A model generated the notes under the pieces. It did not search any database and was not told the DNA's origin. It saw nothing but the letters and a program-made list of their open reading frames with translations. The translations under genes were made by a program, and so were the position numbers. Below, piece after piece: positions 1 to 7,700 of a stretch of DNA of 64,000 bases; the first letter of the stretch is position 1; each line of letters opens with the position of its first letter. This stretch comes from a bacterium (GTDB lineage: Bacteria > UBA10199 > 2-02-FULL-44-16 > JAAZCA01). The stretch spans positions 1-64,000 of the forward strand of contig JAJZQH010000002.1 of NCBI GenBank assembly GCA_021810905.1. The letters run 5' to 3'.

Positions 1-274
1 TATCCACGTCCCAGCGAGAGGGGGGTATCTCCTTGATGGAATTCACCCCGCCCATCAGATTGTGCCAGAATTCGTTGTAATTATTCGCGCCTGGAAAGCG
101 GCATGCCATTCCGATTATTGCGATGTCGTTATTTTTGGAGATATCCTTCGTTGCGCTATCTGTCGTTTTTTCTTTTGCCTGCTCGCTCTTTAACGCCATT
201 TCCTTTTTTAAAGAGCTGTTCGCTCCAAAGGCCTTCATCATCTTTCTGCCGAATTTTCCAAGGACGCCGCCCAT
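1..274 (-). CDS. Beta-ketoacyl synthase / polyketide synthase, 5' part only
   Basis: The first ~91 codons of a minus-strand gene that leaves the window on the left. After a basic, Lys/Ser-rich lead of about 48 residues comes the opening of a ketosynthase domain: DIAIIGMACRFPGA, then FWHNLMGGVNSIKEIPPSRW, the standard N-terminal KS signature of type I polyketide and polyunsaturated fatty acid synthases. The catalytic Cys-His-His lie outside the window. The ATG at 272-274 has GGAG seven bases upstream. It is last in a minus-strand run behind a phosphopantetheinyl transferase, a metalloenzyme and a stand-alone acyltransferase, so a trans-acyltransferase polyketide or unusual lipid pathway is likely. 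The product cannot be read from this fragment. Confidence 0.88.
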   Translation of the reverse strand, partial: MGGVLGKFGRKMMKAFGANSSLKKEMALKSEQAKEKTTDSATKDISKNNDIAIIGMACRFPGANNYNEFWHNLMGGVNSIKEIPPSRWDVD

Positions 275-302
275 TTCAAATCTCCTTTTGTACTGTTCCC
301 GT

Positions 303-342
303 CCTTTGTAAGCCTGCCTGCTAGCAGGCAGGCTTACAAAGG
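303..342. repeat. Perfect 40-bp palindrome (palindromic element copy 1)
   Basis: Arms 303-322 and 323-342 are exact reverse complements centred on CTAG, followed by GGGGAGGA. The ends (CCTTTGTAAG / CTTACAAAGG) match the core of the dispersed element seen at seven other places, and the inner GCCTGCCTG arm recurs in the copy inside mnmG. It lies 29 bp upstream of the ketosynthase start, where it could form a strong RNA hairpin in the leader. The rest of 275-556 shows no convincing gene. Confidence 0.85.
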
Positions 343-556
343 GGAGGACTGTCTTCAAGCGGACGCTCGCCGCCACAGCATATTATTTTTTCTGGGGAAA
401 TTCACGCCGTTACAATAGCGACCGGAAAACGCTCCCATCATGATTTAATAATGGGCTCGCGATGGCACTTGGAAAACACCCCGTAAAGTTTCGGTGTATT
501 TCAAGCGGAGCAACTCGTAATGTAAACGATGAATCCCCCAGTAAAACGCTAACTGA

Positions 557-1507
557 TTATAGCAAAAAATCATGCATTTTATGGAGATTTTTTAGGTCCT
601 GGCCGAAGGGTGTAATTATGCCAAAGGTCTTGGAATCAGACTCTTGCTTTAAATTATATTTCAGAAAAGTCGCGAGCGTCCCGGACGGTCCGAGGTCAAT
701 ATATATATAATTATTATTTTGTTCCAACGCGCGAACTGCCTCTTGAAACTGGATCGGCTTTCTCACTATCTCCCAGAGATAAGTGTCGGAAATATCCGCT
801 ATCTCTTTGCCATAAACCCCTGATATAAAACGTTTTTGTGGCTTCTCAAAATCCTTCTGCGCCAGATAGTTTACAAAGGTATAGCCGGCGGGTTCGATGA
901 GCGATGAATGAAACGCCTGTAAGACTGGAAGGAGTTGATAATTAATGCTTTTCGCCTTCAGAAAAGCGATGATATTTTTTAAGCTGTCATCATTGCCGGA
1001 AACCACGAAATGCGAGTCGAAATTGATACCTGCCAATTCGCTATGTTCGCATAACATCGCTTCATTATAATAGAGCGCTGGTTTCTCGAGAATGGCGAGC
1101 ATCCCGCCTTTTGGGCAAAGCTCCAATGCCTGCGCCTGTTTCATAAGAATATCAATTATGCCTTCCAGTTCCATGACCCCGGAGCACGCTGCAGAGGCAA
1201 ACTCACCCATGCTCGAACCAAAGACATAATCGGGCGTGATCCCCTCGTCCAGCAGCACCCTAGTGAGCGCCATCTCGACCATGAAGATCGCGGGGTGGGT
1301 GTAGAGCGTGCGGTTGAAGAGCTCGCTCTTCTTTTTTGCCTTGGAATAGATCTGATCGATGACCGATTCCCCTATTATTCCAGAGACGATATCATTAAGA
1401 AAAAATATCTGCTCGCGAAAGAGCTGATGATTCTCAAAGAGGTCACTCCCCATGTGGAAATATTGCGACCCTTGGCCCGAATACATGAAGATGATTTTTT
1501 GAGGCAT
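557..1507 (-). CDS. Stand-alone acyltransferase (FabD/PKS AT family; possible acyl hydrolase)
   Basis: 316 aa, the full size of a malonyl-CoA:ACP transacylase-fold protein. It opens with the family motif YSGQGSQ (about residues 9-15), has the nucleophile elbow GSSMGE near residue 96 and the catalytic His in QAFHSSLIEP near 200. Such discrete acyltransferases load acyl-CoA units onto carrier proteins of trans-AT polyketide synthases. Aligned by eye, the Arg that binds the malonyl carboxylate (usual context LRAKL) appears as Gln (KQAQAL), a change associated with trans-acting acyl hydrolases that clean stalled synthases rather than load malonate. The gene starts 1 bp after the metalloenzyme stop, so the two are translationally coupled. 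Confidence 0.85.
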   Translation of the reverse strand: MPQKIIFMYSGQGSQYFHMGSDLFENHQLFREQIFFLNDIVSGIIGESVIDQIYSKAKKKSELFNRTLYTHPAIFMVEMALTRVLLDEGITPDYVFGSSMGEFASAACSGVMELEGIIDILMKQAQALELCPKGGMLAILEKPALYYNEAMLCEHSELAGINFDSHFVVSGNDDSLKNIIAFLKAKSINYQLLPVLQAFHSSLIEPAGYTFVNYLAQKDFEKPQKRFISGVYGKEIADISDTYLWEIVRKPIQFQEAVRALEQNNNYIYIDLGPSGTLATFLKYNLKQESDSKTFGIITPFGQDLKNLHKMHDFLL

Positions 1508-1508
1508 A

Positions 1509-2408
1509 TCAGTTTTCCAGGATCGACAGAATTATCGGCGCGATATCGGTTATTGATCGAGCCGCACCAAACTTTTGTGCGTCTTTTCCAAATGCGAGCA
1601 GCGGAACCGGATTTAACGTATGTCCGCCCGACGACATATCCTCCATATTGCCATGGTCGCTCGTGATGACGATCGTTCCTGCATCGCCAAGTTCTGAAAG
1701 GCTCGTTCCCACAAAGCGATCCATCAGCTGCACGAACGAAACAGCCTTGTCGAATTCCCTGTGGTGGCCGAGAATATCGGGCATAAAGCATTCGAACAGA
1801 ATCAGATCGTTCTTGTTCATGAGCATTACCAGACGTTTTCCGGCCTCCTCCGGCGTAATCAGTTCAATATCCTTGTTCCTATGCGTTCTCAAATGCTCGC
1901 CTGTTATGTCCCAGTATACGGCTTCGCCATTTCTCAAATCATCCAGCGTGCGAAAGGGAAGGTTCGCGCCCAACACGGAAAGCGTTGTTGCTGAATGTAA
2001 AATCCTTCCTTCCTGAATCAGCTGATTATACGCATTCAGATCATAGGCATTTGCGAAAGTCGCAGAATGTCCTTTGTCAGTGGCAACTTTTAAAATATTG
2101 CGCTCCGAGATAATTTCAGTGAGCCTGTTGTCCGGATATGCCGTCAAGTGATGGCCGAGGATTTCAGCTGCATTCACACCTGTAAACAATGCGGTCTGCC
2201 CAGTGGCGCTCTGGGGTATTCCGGGAACGCCCAGCTGCGCATCTATTCCCTTAAACACGACGCGCTTTTCATCTATCGGTTCCCCTTTGACAAACCCGGC
2301 GCCTGATACGCCTTTTGTAAGCGACATCGGCGCCGCGCTGAAGGGATTGTGTTCGCCCTCTGGAGCGAGCCCGATGCCGTCAAAAAAAATGAAAAGGATT
2401 TTGGACAA
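1509..2408 (-). CDS. Alkaline-phosphatase-superfamily metalloenzyme (phosphoglyceromutase-like)
   Basis: 299 aa. The N-terminal FIFFDGIGL gives the first metal-binding Asp, and the C-terminal TSDHGNMEDMSSGGHT matches the Asp-His / His metal motif of cofactor-independent phosphoglycerate mutase and related phosphatases; SATGQT near residue 67 is the likely nucleophile region. At 299 aa it lacks the large inserted domain of true iPGM (about 510 aa), so it is better seen as a phosphatase or phosphotransferase of unknown substrate. It lies between the phosphopantetheinyl transferase and the acyltransferase, so a role in the same pathway is an inference from position only. Confidence 0.75.
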   Translation of the reverse strand: MSKILFIFFDGIGLAPEGEHNPFSAAPMSLTKGVSGAGFVKGEPIDEKRVVFKGIDAQLGVPGIPQSATGQTALFTGVNAAEILGHHLTAYPDNRLTEIISERNILKVATDKGHSATFANAYDLNAYNQLIQEGRILHSATTLSVLGANLPFRTLDDLRNGEAVYWDITGEHLRTHRNKDIELITPEEAGKRLVMLMNKNDLILFECFMPDILGHHREFDKAVSFVQLMDRFVGTSLSELGDAGTIVITSDHGNMEDMSSGGHTLNPVPLLAFGKDAQKFGAARSITDIAPIILSILEN

Positions 2409-2425
2409 TGCGGCTCCTTGGTAAA

Positions 2426-2541
2426 TTCCCCTCCTATGTTAGGAGGGGCCAGGGGAGAGGTAGATCCAGGATCTACCCCCTCCAACTCCCCCTTACAAAG
2501 GGGGAGGGTTCACGTCTCCTCCCCTTACAAAGGGGAGGAGT
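2426..2541. repeat. Palindromic element copy 2 (overlaps 3' end of PPTase gene)
   Basis: Composite palindrome: an outer CCCCTCC...GGAGGGG hairpin, the GGGGAGAGGTAGAT / ATCTACCCCCTCC pair, then two successive CCCCTTACAAAGGGG hairpins. The right-hand hairpins run into the downstream end of the phosphopantetheinyl transferase gene and provide its last codons and stop. Confidence 0.85.
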
Positions 2542-3296
2542 AATCTCTCAGCATCAAAAAATCTCTTCGTCACGTTCGTTCGATTCGCTGAGACGACCGC
2601 AGCGAAATAGTCGTCCGCCGGTGAAAAAGAATCGATCTCCCATTGTTTCATCAGTCCCGGCCTCCCCGCGGATATAAGCTCGAGCGGAACGCCGTCCGGT
2701 GACAATGAAACTTCAATATCTTCCAGCCCTGACAATCCTTCTCCGGTGGCCTTCAAATACGCTTCCTTGATGGTCCATATCGTAAAAAACATCTCCTGTT
2801 TTTTTGCCCCTGATGAAGCGTTAACGAGGCGGTATTCGCGCTCGGAAAAAAACCGCCTCGCAAGACCCTCGACGTCTTCTATAGACCTCGCGCGTTCCAC
2901 GTCGACCCCGATCGGATGGTCTCGCGTAAAAGCATACAGGACAAGCTCATGGGAATGCGAGAGGCTGAAAGAAATTCTCCCTGCTTCAGCGCCATCATCG
3001 ATTTGCGGTTTGCCGCGCGAGGTATAGGTAAATTTTATATCTTCGGATTTCTTGTCGATGTAACGCGCGAGGATCTCGCGCAACATCCCCCTGCCTGCGA
3101 TGAAACGCCTTTTGTCCCTGTCAAAATGAAACCTGCCTGCCCTTTCTATTTCATCCGGAGAAAGTATTTTCGACAGCTCAGCCATCTTTTTTTCCTGCAC
3201 ATCGAGAGAAGACTTCCAGATATGGATTTCATTATCAGGTAAACGACTGGGTGCCTCGGGCTTGTCCCACGATATTTCGTATTTCATCATCGACAT
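2493..3296 (-). CDS. 4'-phosphopantetheinyl transferase, Sfp type
   Basis: 267 aa. Sfp-family signature: the Mg-binding GVDVE (about residue 125), a FFSEREY stretch and WTIKEAYLKATGEG with the catalytic Glu/Lys. It transfers the phosphopantetheine arm of CoA to acyl or peptidyl carrier proteins, and its place at the head of the ketosynthase/acyltransferase run fits activation of those carriers. The last ~18 residues (LLLPFVRGG, then a Pro-rich end) are encoded by the palindromic element, whose TTTGTAAG provides the TAA stop; the native C-terminus was probably a little different. It is divergent from the biotin ligase gene with 30 bp between starts. The start is the first Met; no strong ribosome site is visible. 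Confidence 0.9.
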   Translation of the reverse strand: MSMMKYEISWDKPEAPSRLPDNEIHIWKSSLDVQEKKMAELSKILSPDEIERAGRFHFDRDKRRFIAGRGMLREILARYIDKKSEDIKFTYTSRGKPQIDDGAEAGRISFSLSHSHELVLYAFTRDHPIGVDVERARSIEDVEGLARRFFSEREYRLVNASSGAKKQEMFFTIWTIKEAYLKATGEGLSGLEDIEVSLSPDGVPLELISAGRPGLMKQWEIDSFSPADDYFAAVVSANRTNVTKRFFDAERLLLPFVRGGDVNPPPL

Positions 3297-3326
3297 TTTC
3301 AGATAGTTATCACAATTTCAGGCAGA

Positions 3327-4064
3327 ATGAACAGGATTCATTTCCCATCTATCGATTCAACGCATGATTACGCCATTCAGAATGGACGCAATTTTCCGCA
3401 CTGGACAGTCGTCACTGCCGATTTTCAGACAAGCGGCCGCGGCCGTGGAAACAGGAGCTGGATCTCGCCGCCAGGCTCAGGCCTTCTCTGTTCGATCGTC
3501 ATAAGAGAGCCTCTGCAGGCAGCGCAGCTTGCCTCCATAATTCACGTCATGACCGTATCTGTGGCCGGCTTCATTGAAAGCTGCGGTATGACGCCGGAAA
3601 TTATCTGGCCAAACGACGTTCTCGTAGGGGCAAAAAAAATTGCCGGGGTCATGGCACAATCTGTGGCCGGCGGAGGCGTATCGGATCTTGCCGTGCTGAG
3701 CGCCGGCATAAATATCAACCATGATATGGAAGCGCTGCGGGCTATCGACAGGCCTGCCACCTCGATTTTTGTCGAGACCGGGATAAGGCATGGCGCTCAG
3801 GAACTCCTTCCGCAATTTCTAAATTGTTGCAAAAAATTCTATCACATCTTCAAGAAAGAAGGCTTCGCCCCTATCATGGAACTTTGGAGAAAATGGGAGA
3901 TGCTGACCGGCAAGAGGGTGATATTTGACTCTGGAACCGATTTAATCGGGGGTACTGTTGCTGGGTTCGACGACGACTGCGCAATACGCATCGCCGATAT
4001 GGCTGGTTCGATCCGAACGTTTCACAGTGGCGAGATCAACAGGCTTGTCATAACGAATACTTAG
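3327..4064 (+). CDS. birA: Biotin--[acetyl-CoA-carboxylase] ligase, class I
   Basis: 245 aa. Biotin protein ligase catalytic core: GRGRGNRSW (biotinyl-AMP loop, residues ~37-45), WPNDVL, then KKIAGVMAQ with the catalytic Lys, and a small C-terminal beta domain. There is no N-terminal helix-turn-helix, so this is a monofunctional ligase and not the E. coli-type repressor. The only biotin acceptor seen here is the carboxylase two genes downstream (Lys in ESMKME), its likely substrate. It is followed on the same strand by BioY, so uptake, attachment and use of biotin are co-located. Confidence 0.93.
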   Translation: MNRIHFPSIDSTHDYAIQNGRNFPHWTVVTADFQTSGRGRGNRSWISPPGSGLLCSIVIREPLQAAQLASIIHVMTVSVAGFIESCGMTPEIIWPNDVLVGAKKIAGVMAQSVAGGGVSDLAVLSAGININHDMEALRAIDRPATSIFVETGIRHGAQELLPQFLNCCKKFYHIFKKEGFAPIMELWRKWEMLTGKRVIFDSGTDLIGGTVAGFDDDCAIRIADMAGSIRTFHSGEINRLVITNT

Positions 4065-4106
4065 CGTTAAACGATATCTAACTCTGAGCCATGGGGGGCT
4101 TGGTCC

Positions 4107-4658
4107 ATGATTAATTCTAATACGCTCACGTATCGCAATATTATTAATACACGAACTCTCTTCTGGTCGACGATGAGTCTTGCATGCGCTTTTCTGGTCG
4201 GCCTCAGCGCATGGGTCAGGATCCCAATGCCGGGTACGCCCGTGCCGGTGACCCTGCAGACCTTCGCCCTTCTCGCTTCCGCAGGGGTACTTGGAAGGTA
4301 TTATGCGGTTCAGATGGCCGCATGGTATATTTTGCTGGGCCTGGCGGGCCTACCTTTCTTTTCAGGGGGTTCGGGACTGGCCCATCTAGCAAGCCCTACG
4401 GGGGGTTATATTGCAGGATTTCTCATGGCCGCCGGCATCGTTGGTTTTTTGGATTCCAGCTCAAAGAGGTGGTATGCGCGCATGCTGGTATTCATAATTG
4501 CGACAATAGCAATTTACGTACCAGGCCTTGTTCAGCTCCATCTCGCAACCGGCTTCAGCTTGCGCCAGACAGTAGCAACCGGATTTATTCCCTTCATTAT
4601 ATATGACATAATAAAGGCACTGGCCGCCTGGAGGATATCCAGCGCGATTCGTCATTGA
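4107..4658 (+). CDS. bioY: Biotin transporter BioY (S component)
   Basis: 183 aa, almost all hydrophobic, with about six membrane helices and family features: a Pro-rich PMPGTPVPVTLQTFA stretch after the first helix and the GLPFFSGGSGLAHLASPTGG motif. BioY captures biotin either alone or with an ECF energizing module, which is not encoded nearby. GGGGGG lies 8 bp before the ATG. It sits 42 bp after birA and just before the acyl-CoA carboxylase. Confidence 0.93.
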   Translation: MINSNTLTYRNIINTRTLFWSTMSLACAFLVGLSAWVRIPMPGTPVPVTLQTFALLASAGVLGRYYAVQMAAWYILLGLAGLPFFSGGSGLAHLASPTGGYIAGFLMAAGIVGFLDSSSKRWYARMLVFIIATIAIYVPGLVQLHLATGFSLRQTVATGFIPFIIYDIIKALAAWRISSAIRH

Positions 4659-4660
4659 GA

Positions 4661-4694
4661 TCTACCTCTCCATCCCCTCCTTACAAAGGAGGGG
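4661..4694. repeat. Palindromic element copy 3 (half copy)
   Basis: Contains the TCTACC...CCTCC half followed by the hairpin CCCCTCCTTACAAAGGAGGGG, between the bioY stop and the carboxylase start. It would form a strong hairpin in the intergenic mRNA. An upstream in-frame ATG at 4655 would translate the repeat and is not favoured as a start. Confidence 0.8.
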
Positions 4695-4717
4695 CTAAAG
4701 AAAATGGCAGGTTGACG

Positions 4718-7700
4718 ATGCATAAGAGCTACGGCGAAATACGAAAGAAGATAAAGCGCCTGCTCATAGCAAACCGCGGAGAGCCTGTGATGAGGGCCAT
4801 CCGCACTTGCAAGGAGCTGGGCATCGAATCCGCGGTCGTCTACTATGAAGTCGACGCGTTCTCAGACTGGGTCTTTACGGCGGACTTCGCCTTTGAACTG
4901 GAACGCACGGACGCGGATGTCGACTCCCCTTACCTGGATGGAAAACAGATCATAGAAATCGCCAGATCGCGCAACTGCAACGCAATCTGGCCCGGATGGG
5001 GCTTTCTCTCCGAGAACGCGGAATTCGCCGAGCAGGTCGCTGCAGCCGGCTTGATCTGGGTCGGGCCGCCTCCCAAAGCGATGAGGGAACTCGGCGGAAA
5101 ATCCGAATCGCATTCCGCCGCAGTGCGCGCGGGATTCGATACGATCGAGCAGATCCTGGTGACGGACTCCGACAATCTCGACCGGATTAAGGGGCTCGGT
5201 TTTCCCCTCGTGATCAAGCCGGTCTATGGCGGAGGCGGACAGGGCCAGAAAATCGTCACTGAAGACGACGACCTCACCACCGCCATCAACGACTCCATAC
5301 GACAGGCGCAGACGCTCTTTGTAGATGGAAGCCTCATCGTGCAGAAATACCTTCAGAAGGCCAAGCATATCGAACTGCAGATGATCGGCGACACGTTCGG
5401 CAACGTCTGCGTCCTGGGCACAAGGGACTGTTCCATACAGCGGCGCAACCAGAAGATCATCGAGGAAGGACCTGCACCCAACATTGATCTGGAAGCCCTC
5501 AAGCGCCCATCTGAAGCAGCCGTAAATCTTTTCCGCGATTCCGGATATTTCAGCGCGGGAACGATTGAGACTCTCTATTGCGACGGGAAGTTCTATTTCC
5601 TTGAGGTAAATGCCAGATTGCAGGTCGAGCATCCCGTAACTGAAGAGAGCACGATCATATGCGGCGAGGGGCATAGCGGCAGGCCGGACATGCTTGCGGA
5701 AATGCTCAGCATCGCCGCTGGAAATCCGCTCACCTTCACGCAGGAAATGGTTTCTACCGATAGATGCGCGATAGAAGCGCGATTATACGCCGAGGATCCG
5801 GACAAAGGGTTCCAGCCTACGCCGGGTTCGATCTACCTGATAAGATATCCGCGAGGATCCGACGTGCGCGTCGATTCAGGCATCGTCGGACACGCTGGAG
5901 AGATCCTGAAGGATTTCGATCCCATGTTCGCCAAGATCGTTACGTGGGACGTCGACAGAAACAGGGCGATAAGAAAACTTCATCGCTATCTGCGCGACAC
6001 GATCATACTCGGCATTCATACGAATATCGATTATCTCAGGCGCATCACCGCGCACCCTAATTTTCTTTCCGGCGATTACGTCACAAGGTTCATTGCCGAC
6101 TCGGGTCGAGAACTCGCTCCTTCGCTCGGCAAAAAGCATTTTGCTTCGACAATAGCGTCGACGCTCGGCTACATCGATGCCCATAAGCAGGCGTATGCCG
6201 AATTGAAGGGCTCCAGCGCGCACTACATTGACATGGCGATGAACATCCTCCCCGAGGGATCGATAAGCTACATCCTAAAACTCGGAGACGATAATTATTC
6301 GTGCATCGTCAATGAGTGGAATGACTCGCGTTTCTTCGTAACAAGCGGCGACAACTGCACGCTGCTGGATGTATCGCAGATCGACCCGAACGTTTATTCT
6401 GTCAGGGATTCAACCGGAAGAATCTATGAGGTCTTTGCATTCACCGAAGCAAATGAAATCCAGATGATGCTTGACGGAGAGCAATACATATTCGGCATCG
6501 CCAGAGAAGGCGCCAAAGACGAGATCAAGGACCCTCACGCGACTCCATACGGCGGAAGGATCGTGCGCCTTTGTGTGAAGGCCGGCGATCCCGTCAAGGC
6601 TGGAGACGATCTCTACGTCATAGAATCGATGAAGATGGAGACGATTATCAGGGCTTCATTTAACGGTATCGTCGAGAACACGTGTTTCTCCGCGGGGCAT
6701 GCGGTTGAAGCCGGCGACGTAATTATGCGCATAGTCCCTCTTGAAAAAATCGAGGAAAAAAAGGCGAAAATAGATTATGTCGCTCCGCCGGACGATCAGG
6801 ATCCGCTCCTCGGCAGCATATTTCTATCGAAAAACAGTAATTCGTTAATTTCCGAAGAACATAATGAGCTCTACAATAAATATCGGTATATCCTGACTCA
6901 GCTTCCACTGCTTTATTTTATCGGATATAACATCACGGCCGCGGCGGCCATGACTTCGTTCGAGATTACCGCTCGGACAGCGCCTGAAAAAGCCGTCTCC
7001 ATAATCAAAGACGTTGTGCACGCCATGATAGCCATCTGGAGGTTATCGGACGACGACATGTCCGATTATCTCATCGATTACATAAGGCGCCACGCGCTTC
7101 CGGATAATCAGAAATATTTCGGAAACCTCCTTTCGGAAGTGCTGTCGTGCTATGGAGATCCAAACACCAGAAATTTTGAAGAAGCCGACAAACACATGCC
7201 CAGAATCCTGCTGGGCATGAGAAGGTCTGGGCCGAAGCAGCTGGAAATGATCATCGACATGATAGACCACTCTATCGCCAACTGCTCCGACAAGGCGGAG
7301 CTTGCCAAGGCGACGGCTTCATTGATCAGCTCCGGCATCCTCGATCAAGAGGAAGTTCTTAAGCATGACGCTACGATGATATTGTCGGAGTTGCACAGCC
7401 TTGAATATTACAAGACTGTTCAGCCTCCAGTCGCTATGGATTACCTCTCCGAATACGAGGACTTCCAGATCACGCCGTTGGCCGGTCTGACGCCCGAAGA
7501 TATCGGCAAGATGCGTTATTGCGTCGAAAAAGACAGCGAATGCAAGCCGTCGGATTCCGGCTTTGAATTGCCGGACTGGCTGAAATCATTTTTTTGCAGA
7601 TGGTTCGAAGGATTCGGCGTAAGGGAATTGTATGTCAATCCCCGCGCTGAAAAATTCGGTATCAAAATTTTCGAGCTCTGCAACAGCTCAGATGCAAAGG

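Noticed and set aside
462-710. 82-aa plus-strand frame
   Set aside because: Mostly antisense to the acyltransferase gene end; no coding character.
4655-4717. Upstream in-frame start of the carboxylase
   Set aside because: Its codons come from the palindromic element; homology begins after the ATG at 4718.
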